A stretch of 22,719 nucleotides of DNA from Candidatus Nanopelagicales bacterium (GCA_021742025.1 JAIOWT010000007.1:1-22719); one strand, 5' to 3'. Positions 16,818-22,719 are shown, counted from the stretch's first letter. Made by a program: numbers and translations. The notes: generated from the letters alone by a model not told the origin.

Positions 16818-17293
16818 TGCGCCGCCGGTGCTGGTGGTGCGGGTGGTGCAGCTGCAACCACAGGCTTACCTAAAATTTCTCGATCTGATAGCCGAAGAAA
16901 GACTGGTGTCTCAGCCGGAACCATTCCCATGGTCTGCGCAGTAATCAAAAGATTTCCAGGAGATTCTCCAGCTGCAACGGCACTTGCAATCGTTTGCTCT
17001 TCTGCCGTCATCTGGCTCAATTGAATCTGTAGCGCATGCTTTTGGAATGATGCTTGGGCGGCAAGAGTGTTTACATACAAAAGCATCATCATGCCCGTCA
17101 CAATCATTCCAATAATGACAAATAGGAAGGTCCGACTGCTAGCGCGACCTTGCGGAACACCAACTGGGATTGCTTGGGCGATTGGTGAAACTATCGGTTT
17201 AACGATTGGTTTTACTAACGAAAGTTTTCGCATAGTTCTGGACTTGCGCGGAATTGGAGCAAGCGCTGGGGTGCGAGCTGGTACAGCACTCAT
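16814..17293 (-). CDS. ftsL: Cell division protein FtsL-like
   Basis: This is a 159-residue bitopic protein in the ftsL position between rsmH and ftsI. A basic, Pro/Val-rich cytoplasmic part (1-52, with repeated KPIV motifs) leads to one membrane helix (about 54-76, [20 protein letters not shown]). A short extracellular coiled coil follows (about 77-110) with an LSDREIL-type FtsL tail. It ends in a Pro/Ala-rich tail ([11 protein letters not shown]). FtsL would bridge FtsQ and the FtsW-FtsI synthase. Sequence conservation in this family is low, so the call rests on topology, size and position. GGGGTGG lies 4 nt before its ATG, and it overlaps rsmH by ATGA. Confidence 0.85.
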   Translation of the reverse strand: MSAVPARTPALAPIPRKSRTMRKLSLVKPIVKPIVSPIAQAIPVGVPQGRASSRTFLFVIIGMIVTGMMMLLYVNTLAAQASFQKHALQIQLSQMTAEEQTIASAVAAGESPGNLLITAQTMGMVPAETPVFLRLSDREILGKPVVAAAPPAPPAPAAQ

Positions 17294-18243
17294 GCAGCCA
17301 CCCCAATTCGCTGTGCCGCGCGGAGCCGCACGGAAGTTGCGCGTGAGTTTTCAGTAACCTCGTCATCACTCGCTGATTCTGAACCGCGAGTCAGAAGCTG
17401 AAGCCAAGGCTTATCTGATTCAGGAATGATCGGCATTTCGATTGGAGTCTTTGATTCAGTTCCAACGCGTAGCGCATTCTTAACAATGCGATCTTCAAGT
17501 GAGTGGTACGACAGCACCACAATTCGACCATCAAGATCTAGGCAATCAAGTGCTGCAGGAATTGCGCGCTCCAAAACGGCTAACTCATCATTGACTTCGA
17601 TTCGCAATGCCTGGAAAGTTCGCTTAGCTGGATTCCCGCCGGTACGACGTGTTGCAGCTGGGATCGCATCGCGAACCACAGTCACCAAATGGTCGCTATT
17701 TGTAAATGGTTTGATTTCGCGTTCCCGAATAATTGCATTAGCTACGCGAGCGGCAAATCTTTCTTCGCCATATTCGCGCAGGATACGTGCAAGGTTTGCA
17801 AAGTCGTAATTGTTAACTATGTCGGCTGCAGTCTGGCCAGTTGTGCCATCCATGCGCATATCCAAAGGAGCGTTGCGTGAGTATGTGAATCCACGCTGAT
17901 CTTTGTCTAATTGCATTGAAGAAACACCAAGGTCAAACAAGATGCCCTGTACGTGTTCGATGTTTAGGTTCGCTAATACCTCAGGAATTTCGTCATAAAC
18001 CGCAAGCGCAAAATCTACGCGTGGTGCGAACCTAGCAAGGCGCTCTTGCGACATCGCCAAAGCTTCTGGGTCCCGATCAATCCCGACTACACGCAGATTG
18101 GGAAATTCAATAAGCGCTGATTCAGTATGTCCACCAAGACCTAAAGTTGCATCAACTAAAACTGCGCTATCAACACTGATGGCAGGTGCAAGTAAATCTA
18201 AGCAGCGTTGGCGTAAGACAGGTTCGTGGGTGAATGTAGTCAT
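17290..18243 (-). CDS. rsmH: 16S rRNA (cytosine1402-N4)-methyltransferase RsmH
   Basis: RsmH (MraW, 317 aa) uses SAM to methylate C1402 in the decoding centre of 16S rRNA. Family motifs are [16 protein letters not shown] at the N-terminus, the SAM site [11 protein letters not shown] (30-40), GIDRDP (54-59), [30 protein letters not shown], and the C-terminal [14 protein letters not shown]. The ATG at 18241-18243 has no good Shine-Dalgarno (only GTGG close to it). A long hairpin lies 22 nt upstream, so initiation may depend on RNA structure. It is separated from mraZ by 154 nt and overlaps ftsL by 4 nt. Confidence 0.97.
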   Translation of the reverse strand: MTTFTHEPVLRQRCLDLLAPAISVDSAVLVDATLGLGGHTESALIEFPNLRVVGIDRDPEALAMSQERLARFAPRVDFALAVYDEIPEVLANLNIEHVQGILFDLGVSSMQLDKDQRGFTYSRNAPLDMRMDGTTGQTAADIVNNYDFANLARILREYGEERFAARVANAIIREREIKPFTNSDHLVTVVRDAIPAATRRTGGNPAKRTFQALRIEVNDELAVLERAIPAALDCLDLDGRIVVLSYHSLEDRIVKNALRVGTESKTPIEMPIIPESDKPWLQLLTRGSESASDDEVTENSRATSVRLRAAQRIGVAA

Positions 18244-18265
18244 TACGCCACATCAAGTCTTGGTA

Positions 18266-18349
18266 CTGCCTTTAGTCCCTGGCCGTTGGTGAGCCTGGCA
18301 CCGGGGAAGGTGCGCCAGGATCGAGCCAACGGCCAGAGGCCAAAGGCAG
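18266..18349 (-). promoter_or_regulatory. Structured leader upstream of rsmH, resembling the mraW RNA motif
   Basis: Three nested helices can be read. The outer one pairs 18266-18273 (CTGCCTTT) with 18342-18349. The middle one pairs 18279-18289 (CTGGCCGTTGG) with 18326-18336, 11 bp without mismatch. The inner one pairs 18294-18298 with 18315-18319 and 18299-18302 with 18309-18312, with a 2-nt CG bulge and a 6-nt loop. Internal loops separate them. It sits in the mraZ-rsmH spacer, 22 nt before rsmH. A conserved RNA called the mraW motif is known upstream of mraW (rsmH) in Actinobacteria. Position and overall form agree, but membership was not tested. There is no U-tract, so it is not a simple terminator. 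Confidence 0.65.
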
Positions 18350-18397
18350 CATCAGTTTTTGTAACTGCTGAGTTGTTTGAAAAGTTTCGAATCAAAG

Positions 18398-18820
18398 TCA
18401 TGGCATTACGTCTTCATCAAGGGCAGCAAAACCAGGCTCTTGTACTTCTAGGTACTGGTTCCACGCAACAGTTGCCCAGACTTCAATGCGAGTATCAGCT
18501 CCGACTACTACTAAGTCGCGATCAAGCCCAGCCCATTCCCGAAGTGGTGCAGGGATGGTTACCCGACCCTGCTTGTCTGCGGAGTCATCAAAAGCTGATG
18601 AGAAAAACACTCGGGTATAGGCGCGGACTTTTTCGTTGTTCTGGGAGCGACGGCGCAGACTTTCGGCATACTCATCAAACTTTTCATTTGGCCAAATGAC
18701 TACACAGCGTTCTTGGCCTTTGGTCATGACTAACCCACCAACAAGTGGTTCGCGGAATTTCGCCGGCAGGATTAGGCGGCCTTTTTCATCCAGTTTTGGG
18801 GTGTGGGTACCTAAGAACAC
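18398..18820 (-). CDS. mraZ: Transcriptional regulator MraZ
   Basis: MraZ (140 aa) is the DNA-binding regulator at the head of dcw operons. It forms oligomeric rings and in E. coli represses its own promoter. Two tandem AbrB-like (SpoVT) half-domains are visible, each with the D-x-x-GR-x-x-[IL]P-A signature: DEKGRLILPAKFRE at 11-24 and DKQGRVTIPAPLRE at 82-94. The start is GTG (18818-18820), with GGCGG 8 nt upstream. A G-rich box array upstream matches the expected operator spacing, which suggests autoregulation. Length is typical. Confidence 0.97.
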   Translation of the reverse strand: MFLGTHTPKLDEKGRLILPAKFREPLVGGLVMTKGQERCVVIWPNEKFDEYAESLRRRSQNNEKVRAYTRVFFSSAFDDSADKQGRVTIPAPLREWAGLDRDLVVVGADTRIEVWATVAWNQYLEVQEPGFAALDEDVMP

Positions 18821-18850
18821 CTAAATCACCGCCTAAACCAATGGCAACCC

Positions 18851-18895
18851 TTCCCCAGGTCACCTCGTAGACCCAGATTACTCCCTTTTGCTCCA
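18851..18895 (-). promoter_or_regulatory. Candidate MraZ operator: G-rich boxes at 10-bp period
   Basis: Read on the minus strand, five-base G-rich boxes occur every 10 bp: TGGAG (18891-18895), GGGAG (18881-18885), TGGGT (18871-18875), and two weaker ones, AGGTG (18861-18865) and GGGAA (18851-18855). E. coli MraZ binds TGGG-type pentamers separated by 5 nt, the same geometry. The first two boxes lie between the -35 and -10 elements of the predicted mraZ promoter, and the third abuts the -10, so binding should block RNA polymerase. Confidence 0.7.
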
Positions 18896-18902
18896 CTGTC
18901 AA
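18875..18902 (-). promoter_or_regulatory. Predicted mraZ (dcw operon) promoter
   Basis: A perfect -35 TTGACA (18897-18902, minus strand) is followed after 16 nt by TAATCT (18875-18880). Transcription would start near 18868, leaving a leader of about 48 nt before the mraZ GTG. The upstream side is AT-rich (about 18930-18963), which could help polymerase binding. It is the best sigma70-like promoter in the window. Confidence 0.7.
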
Positions 18903-18966
18903 CCCAATTTTGATCCCAAATTTCTCACCTTTAACAAATATTTACTATTTACTCAATGTTTTAGGG

Positions 18967-18982
18967 GTGGAGTAAAAGGGAG
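18967..18982 (+). promoter_or_regulatory. Inverted second copy of the MraZ-type box pair
   Basis: GTGGAGTAAAAGGGAG on the plus strand (18967-18982) matches the minus-strand sequence of 18881-18896 at 15 of 16 positions, in inverted orientation, with 70 bp between the arms. It contains TGGAG and GGGAG boxes again 10 bp apart. No plus-strand gene starts downstream, so it does not look like an ordinary divergent promoter operator. Confidence 0.55.
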
Positions 18983-19001
18983 GTAATTTTGAAAATTACT
19001 T
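18981..19001. repeat. AT-rich palindrome next to the inverted MraZ-type boxes
   Basis: GTAATTTT (18983-18990) and AAAATTAC (18992-18999) form a perfect inverted repeat around one G, extendable by one or two weaker pairs. It lies between the 3' end of the GH25-like gene and the mraZ promoter. It could be a protein site or a weak terminator for the upstream minus-strand unit, although no proper U-tract follows. Confidence 0.5.
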
Positions 19002-19057
19002 CAAATAGGGGTGAGAGGGCCTTAGTTCAGGGTAAATAGAGGGAAATTCAGTGAAAC

Positions 19058-19870
19058 TTAACGCGTTGGAGCTACAAGCCCAGCCGGGTTGTTGCAAATA
19101 ATGTTTCGATCTAACGCAACGCCATCGACGGTTGCCACAAACTGGACCATTTCCGGAGCCTTGCCACCAAAGGCATTTCGGGTGCAGGCTTCCTTGGCTG
19201 CCGCTACTCCACTTTCAACATCAGGATATGGACCGATTGCCAGCCAGAGTGGCATTCCAACATTGGCGTTACCAGTTATCTCATACCAATGCACAGGCGG
19301 CGCGTAAATTCCAACTGGATATCCAGCAGCTGTTAAATCAATCGCAAGTTCAGTTAGCACCTGCACTGCACGGTCTGGACTGGTCCAAGTGTTGTAAGTT
19401 TCCACATCTAACCAGACTGGTGTTCCTGGATTGATGTCATGTTTATTTAGGCGCTTCAAAGTATCTTTAGCTATCTTCTTGCCATAGCGAACTGGAGACT
19501 CAGTTCCTGGATCGGCAGTGTTGATATAAACCGCCACTGCATCATGAGTTAAAGCCCAATCCCATTGACTTTGAAAACAATTGTTTTTGGTAAATGGTTT
19601 GCCACCATTTAGACCGATGATTGCGTACCCTACATATTTGGTTGGCAGAGGTTTACCGCATTGCGGGTAACTTATGTCGTATCCACTGTTGTCTAGTTCA
19701 AAGCTAAACGGTTTTAATGCCGGCTGAGTGGCAGTAATAACTGGCCGGCCATCGATGTTTTCAATGGTTAGTGGATCAGGATTTAACCATGAGTTGACAA
19801 GTGAAAACCCAACAAAACCAGCTAGAGCAACTGCTCCAACCGTAACTATGAACCCAAAAAATCTTCGCAA
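19058..19870 (-). CDS. Membrane-anchored GH25/DUF1906-like glycoside hydrolase-type protein
   Basis: This is a 270-residue protein of a GH25-like (DUF1906-type) TIM-barrel group common in Actinobacteria; substrate unknown. A single N-terminal hydrophobic segment (about 5-24) without a clear cleavage site suggests an exported, membrane-anchored domain. The barrel begins at GYDISYPQCG (D65) and has a WLDVETYNTW strand (D155, E157), corresponding to the acidic DxE pair of GH25 muramidases. Four cysteines (C71, C98, C229, C259) could form two disulfides outside the cell. A peptidoglycan role is plausible next to the dcw operon but is inferred. The start is TTG (19868-19870), 3 nt after the maoC stop, and no ATG or GTG is available before the membrane segment. 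Confidence 0.75.
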   Translation of the reverse strand: MRRFFGFIVTVGAVALAGFVGFSLVNSWLNPDPLTIENIDGRPVITATQPALKPFSFELDNSGYDISYPQCGKPLPTKYVGYAIIGLNGGKPFTKNNCFQSQWDWALTHDAVAVYINTADPGTESPVRYGKKIAKDTLKRLNKHDINPGTPVWLDVETYNTWTSPDRAVQVLTELAIDLTAAGYPVGIYAPPVHWYEITGNANVGMPLWLAIGPYPDVESGVAAAKEACTRNAFGGKAPEMVQFVATVDGVALDRNIICNNPAGLVAPTR

Positions 19871-19873
19871 ACT

Positions 19874-20395
19874 TTATTCGATCGGACCGGTGTTGGCCTC
19901 TGGGAAATAGTTCTGGCCAATACCAGATGAGCGCTTTGGAATCATGACTGAGCGAACCCATGACATAACTTCGATTCCGTCTTGGTTGATTCCGCGAGTG
20001 CGCATTGTCAAAATTCCAAAGTCTGGGCGCGAAGATGAGCTGCGCATTTCAAGTACTTTGCTTTCGGCATACAAGGTATCGCCAACGTAAACCGGCGCAG
20101 TTAGTTTGATGTCCGTCCAACCAAGGTTTGCAACGGCATGCTGACTCATATCAAGTACTGACATACCAAGCACAAGAGCGACAGTGAAGCCAGAGTTCAC
20201 AATGATGCGACCTTCCGCAATTGGATTCATCTGGGCGTAATGCTCATTGAAATGATTCTGGTTTGTGTTGACCGTTAGTAAGGTAAACCAAGTCGAATCA
20301 GCTTCAGTGATTGTGCGGCCTAGCGGATGTTGGTATACGTCTCCAACAATAAAATCTTCGGCAAAATTTCCAATGTCAGCTTTGTGAATAGTCAT
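19874..20395 (-). CDS. MaoC-family acyl-CoA hydratase (hot-dog fold)
   Basis: This is a 173-residue MaoC-like (R)-hydratase/dehydratase of the type that hydrates short or methyl-branched enoyl-CoAs. The family pattern is clear: GRTITEADSTWFTLLT, then TNQNHFNEHYA, SGFTVALVLGMSV, LGWTDIKLTAPVYVGDTLYAESKV, and a C-terminal VMSWVRSVMIPKR. By overall look it is closest to the mesaconyl-/itaconyl-CoA hydratase-like branch, which is tentative. The catalytic Asp of canonical R-hydratases (GD-x-NP-x-H) aligns with N43, while the His is kept as H48. No CoA-pathway neighbour is present. It lies 37 nt after the DUF3040 gene and 3 nt before the GH25-like gene, so the three are probably one transcript. Confidence 0.85.
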   Translation of the reverse strand: MTIHKADIGNFAEDFIVGDVYQHPLGRTITEADSTWFTLLTVNTNQNHFNEHYAQMNPIAEGRIIVNSGFTVALVLGMSVLDMSQHAVANLGWTDIKLTAPVYVGDTLYAESKVLEMRSSSSRPDFGILTMRTRGINQDGIEVMSWVRSVMIPKRSSGIGQNYFPEANTGPIE

Positions 20396-20432
20396 AACTA
20401 AATAATGCCCTAACCAGAACTTGAGTGCTTAC

Positions 20433-20801
20433 TTACCCGTTGTCTTGGCGGCGATCCCAGCGCTCTTCCAGGCCTTGCATAAATCCACCTGAAGCTGGGG
20501 CCTTGCTTGCGGTTCCTGGTTTTCCGGTGGCTGGGCTGGACTGTGCGCCTAAGTTAGCAAAGTAGAAACCGGCAACAATTGCTAAGAATCCCACAACACC
20601 AAGTGCTGGGATAGATAGAGATACTGCGGCCAGCAGGCTTCCGATTCCGACAACTACCCCAAGAACGGCAATACCAATGCTTTTGGTGGCAACTCGATTC
20701 TTCATGGAGCCACCGAGAGCCGAAGCAAATCTAGGATCTTCACTAGCTAGGGCGCGTTCCATTTGCTCCAGCAGTTGCTGTTCACGATCTGACAGTGCCA
20801 T
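20433..20801 (-). CDS. DUF3040 membrane protein
   Basis: This is a 122-residue protein of unknown function with a typical DUF3040 layout. An N-terminal amphipathic stretch MALSDREQQLLEQMERALASEDPRFA (family-conserved) precedes two adjacent membrane helices at about 41-60 and 63-83. A Pro/Gly/Ser-rich and then charged C-terminus (EERWDRRQDNG) is probably cytoplasmic. Members are found in Actinobacteria, often near dinB and mraZ, as here. The ATG has a strong AAGGGGG ribosome site and a predicted promoter just upstream. Function cannot be read from the sequence. Confidence 0.88.
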   Translation of the reverse strand: MALSDREQQLLEQMERALASEDPRFASALGGSMKNRVATKSIGIAVLGVVVGIGSLLAAVSLSIPALGVVGFLAIVAGFYFANLGAQSSPATGKPGTASKAPASGGFMQGLEERWDRRQDNG

Positions 20802-20823
20802 GTGCGCCCCCTTACAACTAGTG

Positions 20824-20852
20824 CTTATAACTAAGACTACGTCTGGTTTGAA
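20824..20852 (-). promoter_or_regulatory. Candidate promoter of the DUF3040-maoC-GH25-like unit
   Basis: On the minus strand TTCAAA (20847-20852) is followed after 17 nt by TATAAG (20824-20829). Transcription would start about 16 nt before the DUF3040 ATG, leaving just enough room for the AAGGGGG ribosome site. Predicted by eye. Confidence 0.5.
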
Positions 20853-20879
20853 GTTTTCGAAACTTTAATGCCCGAATTG

Positions 20880-20912
20880 GCCAAACTTGGCTAATTCCCA
20901 TGGAATTTAGCC
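20880..20912 (-). terminator. Overlapping hairpins after dinB, possible terminator
   Basis: GGCTAATTCC (20889-20898) pairs with GGAATTTAGCC (20902-20912) around CAT with one bulged base. An overlapping, mutually exclusive hairpin pairs GCCA (20880-20883) with TGGC (20888-20891). Both lie within 40 nt after the dinB stop. There is no U-tract on the minus strand, so termination is only possible, not shown. Confidence 0.4.
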
Positions 20913-20919
20913 CCTATTT

Positions 20920-22146
20920 CTAGGATTCTGGCTTGATTAGGCGGGCCGGCTTTACGGCAGAGTTTCCAAACTTCAACGAGACCTGATCCATTGCGGCTTC
21001 AGCCTCTCGCCATCCTGAGTCGCGCTCTGAAAACTCCAATTGAACTGAAGACTCACTGGTTGGGAACAATCCCGTAGCCCGCACTCCAACCAACCGAATT
21101 CGAGCTCGCTGCAAATGCATAGCTTCAAACAGGCTCTTGCTTGTTGCGTAGATATCTGTTGCCAAGTCGGTTGAGGCGGGCAGAGATTTACTTCGGGTCA
21201 CTGATGTGAAGTCAGCGAATCGGACTTTGATTGTGATGGTCCGGGAAAAGTAGTTAGCAGCACGTAGGCGCTTAGCCACCTTGTTACTCAGATCCAGGAT
21301 CTGAGCCAGAATCTCTTCTGGATCATCAATATCTGCTTCAAAAGTTCGTTCTGCACCAATACTTTTTTCAGCTTGGTTAGGCGTTACGACTCTAGGATCT
21401 CGACCCCAAGAAAGTTCATATAAGTGTTCAGCAGCTGCTTGACCGATCACTCTTGCCAAAGTCTTAACTGGAGTATTTGCAATGTCTGAGACATTTACTA
21501 ATCCAAGGCGGGCAAGTTGCTCAGCAGTTTTTTCACCAACGCCCCAAAGCGCGCCAATTGGCAGTGGGTGTAAGAACTCGATCACTTTGTCGGCAGGTAC
21601 AACATGTAAGCCATCAGGTTTTGCAAAGTTAGTTGCCAATTTTGCTACGAACATGGTTGAAGCTACGCCAACTGAGCAAGTTATTCCCTGCTCATCGCTA
21701 ACTCGCGCTCTAATTACTTCACCAATTTGGCTGGGAGTTCCCATTAGTTTTTTTGCCCCAGAAATATCTAGGAATGCTTCATCAACGGACAGTGGTTGCA
21801 CTAAAGGTGTTACCGATTCAAAAATTGCCATTACATTTTCAGAAACTTCAGAATACTTCTCATGATCCGGCTCCACGACAATTGCATGTGGAGCCAAGCG
21901 AAGCGCTCGTGACATTGGCATTGCGGAATGCACGCCGAGTTTTCGGGCTTCATAAGTTGCTGACAATACGACGCCACGGTTACCGTCGTATCCAACGATT
22001 ACTTGTTTGCCAACGAGGCTTGGATTCTCGCGAACTTCAACCAGAGCGAAGAAGGCATCCATATCTATATGCAGAATGTTGCAGCCAGCATCGTCCCCTT
22101 GCGGGCTTGGTGCCGAGTTTCCTCGATTCAATTGCGAACGGCTCAT
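20920..22146 (-). CDS. dinB: DNA polymerase IV (Y-family, DinB)
   Basis: DinB (408 aa) is a Y-family translesion polymerase. Catalytic acidic residues are present: D28 in HIDMDAFFA and D122-E123 in LSVDEAFLD, so it is not the inactive ImuB type. The steric-gate residue is F33. SATYEARKLGV, CSVGVA, LWGVGEKTAEQLARLG (helix-hairpin-helix) and the little-finger domain (AERTF to RIRLVGVRATGL) are in normal order. A QLEF peptide at about 375-378 may bind the beta clamp. The first 20 residues are an extra polar tail. The ATG overlaps the stop of the upstream polymerase gene (ATGA), so the two are translationally coupled. Confidence 0.95.
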   Translation of the reverse strand: MSRSQLNRGNSAPSPQGDDAGCNILHIDMDAFFALVEVRENPSLVGKQVIVGYDGNRGVVLSATYEARKLGVHSAMPMSRALRLAPHAIVVEPDHEKYSEVSENVMAIFESVTPLVQPLSVDEAFLDISGAKKLMGTPSQIGEVIRARVSDEQGITCSVGVASTMFVAKLATNFAKPDGLHVVPADKVIEFLHPLPIGALWGVGEKTAEQLARLGLVNVSDIANTPVKTLARVIGQAAAEHLYELSWGRDPRVVTPNQAEKSIGAERTFEADIDDPEEILAQILDLSNKVAKRLRAANYFSRTITIKVRFADFTSVTRSKSLPASTDLATDIYATSKSLFEAMHLQRARIRLVGVRATGLFPTSESSVQLEFSERDSGWREAEAAMDQVSLKFGNSAVKPARLIKPES

Positions 22147-22719
22147 GGTGCCATCTTTGCGGCTGATCGCATAGATCGTGCGATATCCGACCCTGCGGGT
22201 CGAACGTCTGCATAAGGCGAGGACCTAAACCCACTTGCATGCTCCCAAATTTGAGTTGGAGCTACTGGATCTAGTTGGTGCACTGGAACATTTCGAATTA
22301 AGTCCTGAACTGCTTTAACTCCCCCACGTTTCCAATGTTGGTAGACCTCGGATAATTCCCAGCAGCCATTGGCAAGTATCGAAACTCCACGCGGACCGGT
22401 TCGACGGACTGTGCCACTGACTAAAAGCAGCCAAGAGTGAAAAAGTGTGGCGGCATATTGATCTTGAGCTTCCTCAAAGAATGTGGCATCAACTGGACCA
22501 GTTGAATCTTCTAGCGTTATGAATGCAACTCGTTTACCGGAACGAATTGGTGGAGTTTGAGTAGCGACTTTAACTCCAGCAATAAGCACACTGGACTGTG
22601 AGCGCACTGTCAGCAAGTGATTGGCTGGAACTGCATTCAACTCAATTAACATCTGGCGATAAAAGCTCATTACGTGAGCACTCACATCAATACCTAAAAC
22701 TTCGATCTCGTACTTAACT
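22143..22719 (-). CDS. DnaE2/ImuC-type error-prone DNA polymerase III alpha, C-terminal part (5' end outside window)
   Basis: The last 191 residues of a C-family polymerase are present; the frame is open to the window edge (KYEIEVLGIDVSAHVMSFY). The OB-fold domain reads VLIAGVKVATQTPPIRSGKR, then FITLEDSTGPVDATFF, LLLVSGTVRRTGPRG and GCWEL. The VATQTP, PVDATFF and RTGPRG words are characteristic of DnaE2 (ImuC) rather than replicative DnaE1. The terminal SPYADVRPAGSD is also DnaE2-like. The catalytic PHP and polymerase domains are upstream of the window. It overlaps dinB by ATGA. Membership in the C family is firm; the DnaE2 subclass is inferred from the tail. Confidence 0.8.
   Translation of the reverse strand, partial: VKYEIEVLGIDVSAHVMSFYRQMLIELNAVPANHLLTVRSQSSVLIAGVKVATQTPPIRSGKRVAFITLEDSTGPVDATFFEEAQDQYAATLFHSWLLLVSGTVRRTGPRGVSILANGCWELSEVYQHWKRGGVKAVQDLIRNVPVHQLDPVAPTQIWEHASGFRSSPYADVRPAGSDIARSMRSAAKMAP

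Noticed and set aside
18226..18699. 157-codon open frame on the plus strand opposite mraZ and the rsmH leader
   Set aside because: It is antisense to a clear mraZ gene and the paired leader, has no recognisable family features and looks like a frame shadow.
19008..19043. G-quadruplex from four GGG runs on the plus strand
   Set aside because: Loops would be about 5, 10 and 8 nt, too long for a confident call, and there is no gene on that strand.
20920..22146. ImuB instead of DinB next to the DnaE2-like gene
   Set aside because: All three catalytic acidic residues are present, together with a full little-finger domain, so it reads as an active Pol IV.
1..22719. CRISPR arrays, insertion sequences, tRNA or rRNA genes
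   Set aside because: No repeat-spacer pattern, transposase-like frame, terminal inverted repeats or cloverleaf-like segment was seen on either strand.

Overview
The window is a nearly complete actinobacterial division and cell-wall (dcw) cluster, read almost entirely on the minus strand, with genome-maintenance genes upstream of it and the 3' end of ileS facing it from the other side. The gene set points to Actinobacteria: mraZ-rsmH-ftsL-ftsI-murE-murF-mraY-murD-ftsW-murG-murC-ftsQ-ftsZ-pgeF-yggS-sepF-yggT-divIVA without ftsA, murB or ddl, a SepF/DivIVA(Wag31) tail, a DUF3040 protein, and a type-2-like IleRS. Base composition looks moderate to low (mid-40s % GC by eye, not computed) and the genes are tightly overlapped. 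That would fit a streamlined aquatic actinobacterium such as the Nanopelagicales (acI); this lineage call is inference only.

Layout, in transcription order on the minus strand (right to left): (1) 22719-20920, the C-terminal end of a DnaE2/ImuC-type polymerase overlapping dinB by ATGA. (2) 20801-19058, a small unit with its own candidate promoter: DUF3040 membrane protein, MaoC-type hydratase and a membrane-anchored GH25-like protein. (3) 19057-18821, the control region of the dcw operon. It has a TTGACA-16-TAATCT promoter overlaid by G-rich boxes at exact 10-bp spacing (MraZ-type operator) and, about 70 bp upstream, a nearly identical inverted copy of the two best boxes. (4) 18820-18398 mraZ, then a 154-nt spacer with a long multi-part hairpin that by position and shape resembles the actinobacterial mraW leader RNA. 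(5) 18243-5254, rsmH to ftsQ, a run in which almost every junction is an overlap of 1-13 nt or a gap of 1-5 nt. (6) 5253-5042, a ~210-nt spacer with repeats, then ftsZ, pgeF, yggS, sepF and yggT. (7) divIVA with its own candidate promoter, ending at a strong bidirectional terminator shared with convergent ileS (plus strand, 1-501, 5' end outside the window).

Functionally the cluster makes lipid II (MurC/D/E/F in the cytoplasm, MraY and MurG at the membrane), polymerises and cross-links it at the septum (FtsW, FtsI with FtsL/FtsQ), positions the division ring (FtsZ, SepF) and directs polar growth (DivIVA). The DNPR motif in MurE indicates meso-diaminopimelate peptidoglycan. No mobile elements, CRISPR arrays, tRNAs or rRNAs were seen, and no gene appears broken. 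I found no new protein system; the most interesting material is non-coding: the MraZ-like operator pair and the structured rsmH leader.
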